From the NCBI RefSeq assembly GCF_000006565.2, contig NC_031476.1:830458-894457 (forward strand): DNA of 64,000 bases, written 5' to 3'. How positions within the stretch are numbered: position 1 is the first letter of the stretch; every line of letters begins with the position of its first letter. The position numbers and the translations under genes are program-made. The notes under the pieces were generated by a model. The model saw nothing but the letters and a program-made list of their open reading frames with translations. It was not told where the DNA came from and did no database searches. This stretch comes from Toxoplasma gondii ME49 (Eukaryota; Apicomplexa; Conoidasida; Eucoccidiorida; Sarcocystidae). Shown piece after piece: positions 47,998 to 59,735 of this stretch.

Positions 47998-50024
47998 CTG
48001 CTGGTCCCCAAAGAACGAAGAGAAGCTGCTCTAAAAGCGGCTCCGCCAGTTTTGTGTCGCCGGTCTCCAAACTCCGTTGACGTCCATTTGTCACTTCCTC
48101 CTCCTTTTCCTCTTTTTTGTCACTGTCCCAAAAGCTAGCCCCCAGCGCTGCCGCCACGGCTTCTCGGAAGTGCAGGGTGTCCTTGCGGTCCCTGAAGGTG
48201 AAGTGCATGCATGTTCGTTCTTCCGCTTCTCTCACGTCCGCGTTCTCAGGGCGAAAAACGCCCGTCGAGTTCTCTTGAGTGTCTTCCACTGTCTTGCTGG
48301 ACCAATCCTCGGTATTGGTTTTTGCATTCTCTGCGGCATCTGAGACAGCCTGCCGCTTTGCCTCTTCGGACATGTCGCGAACGCTCTCCACAAATCTGCG
48401 CTTCACATGCGCCTGGTGCTCACGCGCAAGAAGTTCATCTGCTGGATCTGTGAGTTTCGAACCGGGCCAGACGTCCAGGTGCCCAGCCTCTACGTTCACT
48501 TGGCCTGCACAAGACAAACATCCCCGCTTGTCACGTGTCGAGAGCATGCGCACAAGTGCAGAGAGGTGTTCGAATGGGTTGCTGCTGCAAGCTTATCAGA
48601 CGAAATGAGGGTACGTGTGGAAACTCCTGTCGAAATGAGAGCAGGATTAGCTGTCAAAAAGGCAGTGGATGGAGCGAAGAGGGGACAAACAGACAACGCG
48701 TCCGCTTCTGCGTACTCAATAATCTCGGGGTCCAGCGATGCACAATTTCTACGTAAAAGTTAAAGTCCATTGAACATTCCAGAGAGCAGCGGACAAGACG
48801 ACTGTGACCTCATTTCTCGTCGATGCATGTGCACAAGTCTAAATATCTGTCATCACACATGAACACATATGCGCGTACAGACGCGACGGTAACTCCACAA
48901 GCGGTACCGGAAGCGGCCCTTTATGCAAGGACCTACAAACAACACTCCAGAGACTTTATTTTGATCGGCATCTGGGTTTACAGGACAGGATCCCGTCTTT
49001 CTCAACGAACGTGCGACAGCCGTCCTGCAGGGTCTATCCCGCTCGAGACACGGTGGAGTATAATTAGAAAGACGATTCAGACGGTGATATCCAAGATAGT
49101 TCACACACTGCCTGGGTCCATTTTCGGGAAATAAGAGTACACTACATCATCACGGAGGCGAACCCGACGGGAGCTATTTGATAGCTGCACTTTCACGAAT
49201 TCCCTGGACGCGATAGTTCTAGAATTTCCAACACTCGACTCTGCACCTTCCACGAGACACCGCTGGATTGTCACGAGTGCTTGGATAGGCCCAAACGTCC
49301 CACAGATGATTTCTTTCGGTGCCTTATACTTCTCCAAGTGCTTAGGAGTTTCGCTAATGTGCTTCACGGGAGAACTCGTGGTGTACGTACAGTCGAGTAT
49401 GGCCCGAGTGAGCAAGCCCTCTGTGAGGCTTAAGTGATCTTGGGAACCTGTCCGCAGAACGGCCGCCACTTTTCGTGCCTCTTCCTCGATTGCCTCGAGA
49501 CTCCCAGAACTGCATGGATTCACCGGAATCGCGAGGCTTCCCCTTAAGGAAAGCAAGGTTCTGCACCAGCAGTCCTCGCGGCGACAAAACGCCGCCTCCA
49601 TGGCACCGGCGGAACAGTTCTGTCCGCAGCAGTCCTGGTCTCCCCCGTTGCTTTTGGTCTCCTGAGGTTCTGTCTCATTTGTCAAGTTCGATTTCTCAAG
49701 GAGGTCCTTTGTCCCGAAAAGCGCTTCCGCCGCCGCGGCTCCGTTAACCTCTCGGATGCGCGAGTAAGTGAGCGGGACCTTTTTTTCGGCCTCTAAAAAA
49801 ACGGTTGAATTCCCGCGATAGTGCTCCAGAAGAAACCTCAATAACGGCAGAGCTTTGCCAAGGGGAACGTGGAAACGCGTGTCACATCTCTCGAGACATG
49901 CCCTTTCGGATCCGCTTTGAATTTCGAAATCCGCATTCCCTACGGAACCAGCCGCGGCACCTATTCGCGCCTCAGAGGTAGCCATCGTTCCAGTGGACTC
50001 GGATCCACGCGTCCACAATGGCAT
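47998..50024 (-). CDS. Unrecognised protein-coding exons upstream of CDC123
   Basis: Two minus-strand exon candidates. The frame 50024 to about 49170 (ATG 50024, or 49982) encodes a Cys-containing, leucine-rich region including GKALPLLRFLLEHYRG, two clusters CCGQNC and CRREDCWC, and GTFGPIQALVTIQRCLVEG. Exon 48504-47998 starts after a clear acceptor, encodes QVNVEAGHLDVWPGSKLTDP and a long charged helical stretch, and ends at a GTCAGT donor. Its leftover base is compatible with the CDC123 exon at 47265, so these may be the 5' part of that gene rather than a separate one. The junction between the two exons is unresolved (a weak donor near 49160 would fit). No family was recognised. The spaced CxxC/CC pairs suggest metal binding, which is inference. 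Confidence 0.5.
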
Positions 50025-52148
50025 ATCCTCTTGGTCTATTTACTTTTCGAAAGAAAAAGGTACGCCGACCTCGGGTCCGCTGCTCAAAAAGCACTGCGTT
50101 GATTGAAGTGTTTAGCCAAAAGGTGGGAAGACCCGTACCAACGGCGCGACAGACGTGGTAGGAAGCATGTATTCCGTAGACACATTTCTTGAACTAATAG
50201 TCTGGAACAAATTACGGAATGTAAGGCCACGTTCTGTTCCCTTAGACCGCGTAGGCATTTCTGCAGTTGCAGGCCCTTTCGAGCCAGGCTTTCCACCACC
50301 GCGCTTCGTAAGCAACTTTGTTTTACGCGGGCCTGCCCCTGAAGGTGAATGTGCCGGATACGGTTATACTTGCTGCACTTAGCATGGCGCAGAAATGCCA
50401 AGCAGTGAAACAGGAGGCTCTGAAGCTCCACGAGAAAAGTGAAGTGTTCGCGGGAAAAAGCGGCGGAACAAACCCACCATCTGAGGCGGGAACTCACAGC
50501 GGAAACGAAGTTGTAGCCAGAATCTGGACGCGTTTCGAGAAGTCTCTTCTTCGGGGAATCGGAGACAAGAAAAAAGCCATGGGAATGAAACTCAGACAAG
50601 CGGTGGGCGTCTCCCGATGTTATGTCTCGCTTGCGGAGTTTGCCCCACTGCGTCATCCAGAGAAGTCGTCACTTTTTGGTAGGTATTTCAGGGAGCATGG
50701 GCGTCTCCTTTCCTTTGAACCACAGAGCTTTCGGTCGGTATTTCATCTGGAGAAAAGGAACTCCAGAAACGCGTCCAAATGAGATTCTGCGGCGCGGATT
50801 GACCCTCACATCCGTCGTGTTTCCTGTGTTTGGTCTAAAGCTGCTGAGCGCATGCAGATCGCATGTGCAGCCACGCCGTAATGTGTGTGCCGTTTGAAAT
50901 CCTCGAAAAGATGCTTACCGTGCCACGAGCTCACGCCTTTTGGCGCTTACTACTACTTTCTGGTTATGCTGAAGCTATAGTCTGCTTTTTTTGACTAGGG
51001 AACGGTGCTCTAGCCCGCTTCTGGCCTGCTTCTAACAGACGAAACGTGGAGCGTCGCGTTCCGTGCCTTCTCTGCCTCGTAGACGCGCCCTCCTCACCTG
51101 GTGGATTTTCTCGCTTTTCACCCGAAAAGCTTCTTTCCTAATTCGGCAGACCATCACTGCAGGCAGACTAAGAGTGATTCTACTCTAGCCGACGACCTTT
51201 CCGACAAACCTCCCTCTTCACCCCGAAACGTGCAGAGTCACCTGCAGGTGTCGTCTTCCTCTGTCGGAATCCCGGAGTTCGTTCAGCGCATCCACAAGTG
51301 TTTCAATTGCGTATTTTTCTTTCCATCAAACACATCTTTACTTGCTCCTGTGTTTGCGCCCCTTTCCTTTGTCTCCGTTTTTTTCGGGGGTTCTATGCCA
51401 CGGCGGCTGGCTCGGACAGGAGCGCGTGGTGCGATGAGCATCGTTCATATTTTTTCTGGCATGCGTCGTTGTCCACTACATTGTAATGGGTTTGTTCTAT
51501 AGTATTCTTCGTGAACTACCTTCCTTTCTGTCTTACTCCGCACTCTATTAACTTCTTATCTGAAGCAGCGTCCGCATATTAACGCCCTCTGTCCTGCTCT
51601 GAAACGTGGAGACCGAAGCAAGAGGTCTCGTTTCGGTTTCAATGGAACATTTCAGCTGTATTTCCACAGCAACGCACGGCGTATCTGTAACTTTCCCTGC
51701 AGAGAGAATCCGACGGCACAGGTCCTGCTGGATCTCCAAAGACAGTCATGAGTGTCTTACTCCATAGTCAACCGTAGGACGTCCGCGTTCTTTCAGTTTC
51801 TCCTGTCGCTAGTGCGGTCTTGTCTCGTCTTTCTCGTCGGATTTGCTCATCAGAAGCGAATTCCTCAAAGACAGAGGGACGTAGCGAATGGGAAGCACTC
51901 TTCAGAAGAGTGCGGTTCTCAACAAACTGGGGAACGCTGCAGAGACACGGAAGAAGGAAATGTCCTGACTGAGGTAGCACGAATCCCAGGCAGCTTTTTT
52001 ACCAAGCAACAGTTTGTACGGAAAACAGGCAGAGCCTCTTGATGAGTCCGTCCTCCATGGCCTTTCTGAAATTGTGATGCATTTCTGTTATACGACGAGC
52101 GGTGTGCTCAAGGCGAGTTTGCATGCGCTGCCTCACCTGTGAGCAGCT
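50025..52148. promoter_or_regulatory. Divergent intergenic region between the unrecognised minus-strand unit and ALG1
   Basis: About 2.1 kb between two divergent start regions. Open frames on both strands near 50084-50782 overlap one another and carry no motif, so they were not accepted. The T/C-rich part from 51000 to 51500 fits a leader or promoter. No specific element was recognised. Confidence 0.5.
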
Positions 52149-55100
52149 ATGGCGTCTGATTCGCGAGCAGTTTGGGCTTTTCTTCAGTCCTCCTCTCTGT
52201 GTGTTCAACACGCTGCTTGGTGGGGGGGAATGGCCGTCGTGGTTCTCGCTCTCCTCAGCTTCCTCTTCGTCGTCCTCGCAGTTTTTCAAGTTCTGCTTTC
52301 CGGCTGGCGCACTAGATCGAATCGCCTCCGAGATGCAGAGGACATGTGGAAGGAACTCTTTCATCGCAAAGGGTCCTCAAACGAAGGAGCGGCGTCCCCT
52401 TCCGACGATCTAATGGTCATTCCCAATTCACATCCTAATGCCGATTCACCGTCTTTCAGTTCGTTCGCTCCTTCTCCTTTACTTTCTTCTACATCTCTCT
52501 CATCTTCTACGTTAGGTTTTCTTTCTACCTCTCTCTCCTCTTCCCCTTTGCATTCTTGTCCTCTCTCAAATTCTGCTTCTCATTCAGGGTCTTCTTCTTG
52601 TGATTCCTCGCCTACAGTGGGCTCCCGGTTTCCCTCTGTCGTCCATGTGGTGATTGTCGTGTTGGGAGACCTGGCTCGGAGTCCTCGGATGATTTACCAC
52701 GCTCAGGCGTTGGCTTCGAGTATAAGCCCGCCTCCGATCATTCATGTGATTGCGTACACTTCCACGCCGGTACCTCCGAGTCTCTCGCGTCTGCCGTTCC
52801 TCCAGATCCACTCGCTTCCGGTTTTCGCACTCGACCGTCTCCGCCGCTTCTTCCCAGGCCCGTTCGTGTTTGTTTTTCTCTTTTTCAAGCTGCTCCAGCA
52901 GACAGCGGCGCTCTCCTGTCTCCTGCTCTGCCTGCTGAGGCGCCTCGGACGCCGCTCTGGAGACGGCGCGGCGTCGAGACCTGGCAGCGGAACTCAGTCT
53001 TCCGCGCTTCTGCGGCAGCGCCCCCTCGTCCTCGTTCAGGCTCCGCCGGCCCTCCCAACGGTGCTCGTTTGCGGGGTGACCAGCCGCCTGATGGGCGCCA
53101 AGATGCTGCTGGACTGGCACAACTTTGGTTTCACCTTGATGTTTCCTGAGAGAAAAAAAGAGGAAGGCTCCTCCGCCAAAATGTCGCCGCTCCACGCTTT
53201 TGCGAAGACGCTCGCGGCGCATGCAGAGGGCTGGGGGGGCCGCCTCGCTGCGGCCGCGCTGTGTGTCTCCAAAGCGATGCAGGAAACGCTCAAACAAAAG
53301 TGGGGTCTGAGGGCCGCTGTCTTGTACGACCATCCGAATGCCCAAATCAGACCCATCGATCTGGGAGAGCGACATCAAATTGCCGTCAAGTACATGCGCC
53401 TCCCTAGCGATTTTGAGAGCGCGAGCCGACGTCCAGGCGACGCTTCCAAGCCCCTCTGTGGTCGAGCACGGTGCCAGGACGGAGAGCGGAAACATGAAGT
53501 CAGCGGCAAGCAAGTCCTACGATCTATTCACGATGCGGCAACACGTTTGGCAGACCACTCTGAAGGTGATTGTGAAACCTCTGAGGGGTTGAGTTCTGAT
53601 CCGGACTCCCAGAGATTCGCGGCCTTTGTCGAAGACTGTGACGGTGAAGGCACCGGCGCCATCCCCCAAACCGGAAGGGTGTCGCGTCTCTTCCCAGGGG
53701 TTCCTGCGGATCAGAGAAATACGGAACATCTCGGACAGCAGCCTCACTCCCCGCGGACTCACTTGCTGCGCCAGTGGACATTCCCAGCGCAGATCTGCCG
53801 CAAAAACTGCGGCACGTCAAACGACAAAGCGAATGCGAGGGAGAAGGAATCTTTGGAGTTAGTTGAAACAACTCTTGTCTCGCGTGCGGTATGTGCAAGT
53901 GCTTCCAAGGTGTCTACCTCCCTGTACCAAAAAAGCGATGGGGTGCCGGCTGTGCTCGAAGGGAATATAGCAGGCTGTCGCCGGCGCTCTAAGCTCCACG
54001 GGCAGCCGGTGGAGTCTAGTGTGGTGTTCTGTCAATGAGAGACATAAATACATATGTGGATCTCTTCAGCATTTCCTGGGGTTATTTGTAGTGTGAAATA
54101 TATATATGCATATATTTGTGTATGAATCGCTGTATCGGGGTTTGTATTAGTGTCTCAAGTGACAGAGATATAGATGCGTGTACGTGAGTATCTTAGCCGT
54201 TTTTTCTGGCCTCTCAAGAGGCAAAGATATAGATTCTTGTGTGTGAATCTCTTTAGCAGTGGTTGTCATAGAACATGCTCGGTACCTGTCTCTTTTTTCT
54301 TTTTCCGCTTCATGAAGTTCCACGTGGGCATCTGTTTGTTCAAGTTCACCTTGGGGTACCGCACTTCGTTTGACGTCGGCACTGATTTCGTATACCGATG
54401 ACTAGCTACATTCGTTTTCTTGTGTGTGTCTTCTCTCGTTTTTAGCGTCTCGTTTGCGGTTCTCGATCAGAGGAGCCGGCGGTCAACCCCTCCAGCGAGA
54501 CTCCGGTACAAGGTGGTTCGCGGACCTGCGAGTGTTGCCAGGTTTCCGTCGAGATTCGCCGAGAACGGCCGGCAGTCTTGCTGACGGCAACAAGTTGGAC
54601 CGGCGACGAAGATATGGATCTTTTTCTGCATGCGCTGCGGCGCTATGATAGCGAGAGAGAATGGGAAGTACGCAGCCTGGAGAAGTCGCAGCTCGACAGC
54701 TGCAGACGCCCCTATGCGCGCGATTGCAACACGACTCCGGAGGCGCTCCTCCCTTCTTTGCTGGTGCTTATTAGCGGGCGAGGTCCGAAGAAGAATCAGT
54801 GGCTACAGAGAGCCCGACAATGTCAATTCCGGCACATTGCCATTCGAACTCTTTTCGCGACTCTCGACGACTACTACAAGTGAGTTTCTTGCACGGAGAA
54901 TGTTCCTGCTGGTGGTCTTTAGCAGGCAGGTACAATATTGGAGTCCAATTTACTGTGGCGTGAAACGTATTCCATATCTTGAATGTTCCAGCAGTTCTTG
55001 GGTTACTGTGGTCATTCAAATACTAGGCAAAGCTCAAACCAAGGTGGACTCTGACCTTTGGTCGTCCTCGCGGTTGTTTCTGCCCACAATTCTCTAAGAG

Positions 55101-56870
55101 GCCTTGAAGTGCCACGGGTTGCCGTGGTGCCAAGGCCTGATCCTCAACTGCAGTGATGATGTTTTTACACGCCAGACGTTCCACAGAACATGCCGATGCT
55201 TTTTTCCAACTACTGCCGAGGGCTTTGTTTCGTACTGTTTTGTGGGTTCGGTCTTATTTGCTAATTCAGGTGTAGTGATACCTGGGAAGGGAAGAGAGTA
55301 AGAATAGAAACTAGAAGAGGCCATTAGACCCATAGAGTATGTGCCCGTTTCTCCACATTTACTCGACGGTTTCTCGATTGTTTACTTTCCCAGGCTTCTT
55401 GCGGCTGTGGACGTTGGCGTTTGTGTTCACACGTCGAGCAGTGGCATCGACTTGCCGATGAAAGTCGTCGACCTCAAAGGCGCAGGAGTGCCTGTTTGCG
55501 CGTACGAGTTCCCTGCAATTCATGAGGTAAGACGAATACTCATACGCGTTTCGAACGATTATATTCACCGACTGGTTTCGATCTTGAGTGCGTTTGCTTA
55601 CAGGATCCGAGTTTATGCCGTTCTTTTCTTGGCCGTGTTAACTGCATTAAGGGTAGTGAAGACGCACGTCTTCCATGTAAAGGGTTTGCAGACACTTCAG
55701 CTATAGCGTTCCAAGCAACGTTTCTTGAATTCGTCTGTTCTTTTTGAATCTCATGTGTCATCGTATCCGTCGTACACGATGCTGTCCTTCCCACAAAGCG
55801 ACATATCAAAATGACCGCATCTAAAGTAATAATCACTCAATCATTGAAACTGTCCACTCAGTGTCAGAAAACGGAGATGGTCCAGGGAACGGTCTGTGAA
55901 TCTATTTCTGCCCGTGCGTTCGTTTCCAGCAAAATGGCTCTTGCCGTTCTATGTGTACGCAAGGTGTCTGTGGCCGAGCCGTGCAACTGCGACTGGGCTT
56001 TGCAACCAAACAGCACTGCATCTTCCGAACGATCATGTAAACATTTTTGGTTTCCCGATTGGTAATATCTGCGTCTGCAGCTCGTACAGGACGGTCAAGA
56101 TGCTCTTTTGTTCGTGTCCGCCGAGGGTTTGTGTGCGAAGTAAGTCCTTCGTTCCATAGACCCTGTGCGTGTTTGATTGTATCGCATGTAAATAGGAGCG
56201 TGCCTCAGAACTAGCGCAACAAGAGGATCCCGGCAGATCCGTCTGACCCACCGTTTCTATCTCCGCATTACAAATTTTTCTTCCTGAAAGACAGTGCCCA
56301 AATTTTATGAAATCTGGGGTGTTCAGTAGCAGGGCCTTTCCGGCCTCACTTCAAACAGTGTGGTCTCGTTGTATCTGCATGTGGTTCCCAGTACGGAATC
56401 GGATATGCACGTAGATGTGTATGATATTTTTTCCTATCAGGCTGCAGCAGCTTCTTCGGCGTTTCCCGCTGGCGTTTGATGAAGCTGTCGAGTCCTGGCA
56501 ACAGCTGACTTTCTTGCCCACGAGCTTTTCTGCCTGCGCGCATGCTCGCGGCTCTAAAGCAACCCAAAAATGCGATTTCAGCGAAAGCAATGCTCCGCCT
56601 CTGCAAGCAGACGATCCAAAATGCGAAGCGAGTTCTCCATGTCACACCGATGAACAAAGCGCTTGCCAATCACAGGGGCACTCTGACGCTTGTCCAGAAC
56701 GTGCGAGCCCAGCGCCAAGATGCGCAAGTCCGCTGCACGTCACTGGAGGTCATAACCTGTTCGAAATGCGGCGATTCTCAGAGAGCCACCGGATGGGATC
56801 TTTCCAGCAGGAATGGAGAAGAACTGTTTTGCCGATATTAAGGAAACTTACTGAATATAGTAACCCCTAG
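52149..56870 (+). CDS. ALG1: Chitobiosyldiphosphodolichol beta-1,4-mannosyltransferase (ALG1)
   Basis: Adds the first mannose to the dolichol-linked GlcNAc2 on the cytosolic face of the ER during N-glycan precursor assembly. Exons 52149-53888, 54446-54879, 55394-55526, 56081-56139 and 56441-56870 join in phase, about 931 residues, roughly twice the yeast or human length. The N-terminal membrane anchor is [20 protein letters not shown]. The GT-B motifs follow: [92 protein letters not shown], and the donor-binding loop [20 protein letters not shown] with VCAYEF and [11 protein letters not shown]. Low-complexity insertions lie after the anchor (Ser-rich), between AVLYDHPNA and the second Rossmann half, and near the C-terminus. 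An ATG at 52230 could be an alternative start. Confidence 0.93.
54090..54260. repeat. Imperfect tandem repeat in ALG1 intron
   Basis: Two to three degenerate units of roughly 60 bases, recognisable by the shared words TCTCAAG, AGATATAGAT and GTGTGTGA/GTACGTGAG, in the intron between exons 52149-53888 and 54446-54879. Confidence 0.5.
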
Positions 56871-59735
56871 AGTTCACAACGCTCCTGTCGAACGTCACTG
56901 TAATGTCACACGTTTGAAATGTCCACGTGAACGAGGATTTTTTCTTGGCTTATCCATCGATGTGTCGATTTGCAAGTATGCATAGAAGCACTATATATAG
57001 AGAGAGAGATTTAGCTGTGTGATCATTGACTGAGTTGTACGTTGTCGTGGTGAACATGGTTTTTTCCTCTTCTTCTGTTACGTAAATGCATGCGTTAAGC
57101 AGTTTCAGCCCTCAAGCGTCGCTGCTCTACAGTGAATCATTTTTGCGGCGTTTCAGAGGCCTACCCGTCCGGTCATGTCTGGAAGTGTCTGCGATGTGTG
57201 AGGTGCTTTTACTGTTGTGGGTAGACCTGACGAGGACTTAATCCAAGTCTGGGTACCGGTTTCTGGGTCACCCTTCTGCCGTAGTTCTCCTTAATTCCCT
57301 CGTTGTGGTGCGCCTCCCATAGAACTCCCGCGGCATGGCCGACGCCATTACGCGTGTCATCGGAATGACCACTGCTATAGGGCACTTATTGTAGATCCAA
57401 TGTGTATATGCATGAAGGGAACTCGTCTTTGGTGAAAGTCGATATTCGTGGCAGTAGACAGCTCTATATAAGTATATGTAGGAATATCTATTGCACCGTA
57501 GACAAAGTGCTCCATTCCTACGCACCAACATATGTGTTATGTGCACAAATATCTCGTACACAATGATCGGTGGACACGGTGAAAGAATTTCAAATTATTC
57601 GATTACCACGGTAGCGGCTGAAAGGCAAAGTTCTGGGGGATCCAGACTGAACTGACGCGTTGATGCCTGCCAAAATGTCCTCGTATGCACTTTTTTTTGA
57701 GGAAGCATTAAGGAGTATGTGGCGCACCACATAAAGCGCTGTATGATTTTAAACGTAACCAAAACTGCACGCTTCTTCTTTGTAATGCATTTCAGCCGCA
57801 TTAATCATTCGCAAGTATCGACTGCGTTTCACCAGCCATCGTCACGGGTGGCTTTCGGCATGTCCCACACGAAGGGAAAAAGTCGGAAAGTCAAGGGCGA
57901 GTCCCCTGAATGGTAGGTTCGCCGGATCAAAAACACGCACGACGGCGCAAATGAGTCCCCTTCCTACCCACCAATTTCCTGATGTACGCAAGCGGCTGCA
58001 CCAAAGGACATGCAGATGTGGTTTGTCTTTCGGTGCATGTCACCCTGTTCTGCAGAATGTTCTGTGGTGTAAAAGGAGGGATTCTGTCTATCCTGGGTTC
58101 CGTGAAGTGTTTTGTACGATCTGCGAAGATGTATAGAAGGATGATGCATGGAAATATGGCGCTCATTGCGACGTAATTACAGTACTAGAGAATTAGAAGC
58201 TTATGAACGTTTGATGGTGCATGAATAGACGTTGTCGACGTCGCGGGAATGAACATGAGGCATCAAACCTCCACGGAACAGTGCACCTGATGGGTTTTTT
58301 TCAACTTTGTCGCGAAAGCATTCAATTTCAACAAGTATTTGGCGGTTCAGCGTGGGTCAAGGCCAACGTATGAACTGAAGATAAAGAGTGGCTAAATCAA
58401 ATCTGGTTGTGCGAAAAATAAAACGGACGCAAGGCGGGAGGGGGATCAGTGAGGTAGGGGAAATGATCTGTGGGGAAACGTACATAGTAGTATTGCAATA
58501 CTACATATTCAGCTGTCAAGGTTGATTTGATGCAATTGTATCTGTAGTTCCTGTCGTCTGCTACTAATCTGTAAAGCTGGTGGACGCAAACGTGTACGCA
58601 TGACATTCAGCGGGCGAGCGTCCGAAAATCTGATAGCGTCTGCAGCACAAATGTTTGACAGAAGAAAAGAGACAGCGTCTGAAGTCTGCCCCAATAACTT
58701 CTGCTTCTGATATCAATAAGTGTAACAGAAATCTTCGCATCTGCGCAAACGCTATTGCCGATACGATGGCTCAACAACCGGTCGTACGCCTTCAGCGGAG
58801 TCACACCATGACAGTCGTGGGAAAGGGCGCTAAATGGGTTGTGGGAATTAAAATATTGTAGACTGTGCATCTACATTTGGGAGATCGGGAAAAGCCAACT
58901 GTCCTTTCGCATGCATAGACGTTTGTGCAAAGTAGGTACCTGCTACAGGCAACAAGGGAGTATCGAGTGGTTTATTCACAGTGCACAGTGTTGGACGATA
59001 ATCTGCGGGTATGATTTGATTTCAAAGGCAACCCTAGTCATCCTTGTTCCACGCGACCGTGTTAGAATTTGATGACTACTGAAGCGAAAGATTAATCGAA
59101 GACACCGGCCGGAATTTGCCCGGCACACGAGTAACTTACACGTGTTCTGAATATGCAGTATTCTATGGTAGTACAACGTATTCATTCCCAAACCTCGTGA
59201 ATCATAGTTTGGGCAAGGGTTCTTTTCGATCATGAGAGGTGCTGCTGTGCAAGCGTCCTCAGATCCTTCCCAAAGGTATGCCCAAATAGCCGGAGAAATT
59301 CAGTGCCCTTTCTGCAGTTTCTGGAGTAGCTGATTTTCGTTCATCTGTCGTTCGCAATTTTAAGGTGGATCTATGCTTATGCTAAATCGGGGTCCGAGAT
59401 CGTGGTACTTCACGCACTACATCCAGTTGAAAGAGACTTGGAATAATCTCTGGCCACAGTCATGTGGCTTACAATTCAACTTCTTTGCTCCGCGTATAAC
59501 CGAGTCACCTGATGCAACTAATATATTTCGCAAGGTAGTCCTTAGTGTCAATGGTCATCAATCATGATATTACCTTTAGTACCTGTTATTTGCGATCAAT
59601 AGTAAGAGTCGACTAAAAGTGTTCCTTGTCTGTCTTAAGTTCCGTACGGTTGCATGTCTTCAAGCAACGACTATTTTCAGCCCATGTCTCGTCAGTGACT
59701 ACATGAGTTTTCTTCCTCTTTTCAACTGACGGAGA
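56871..59735. other. Intergenic region between ALG1 and the MYCBPAP-like gene
   Basis: Both flanking genes are on the + strand. The region holds the ALG1 3' flank and the promoter/leader of the next gene. A short frame at 57860-57914 (MSHTKGKSRKVKGESPEW) ends at a possible GTAGGT donor and could be a small 5' exon, but it does not connect in phase to the ATG at 59736. Nothing else was recognised. Confidence 0.5.

Noticed and set aside
50084..50782. Overlapping open frames of 190 (minus) and 154 (plus) codons between two divergent genes
   Set aside because: They occupy the same DNA on opposite strands, show no motif, no hydrophobic or coiled-coil pattern that decides between them, and have no splice support.
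57860..57914. Short frame MSHTKGKSRKVKGESPEW with a possible donor, as first exon of the MYCBPAP-like gene
   Set aside because: Joining it to the acceptor-like AG before 59736 would create a stop codon, so no phase-consistent link was found.
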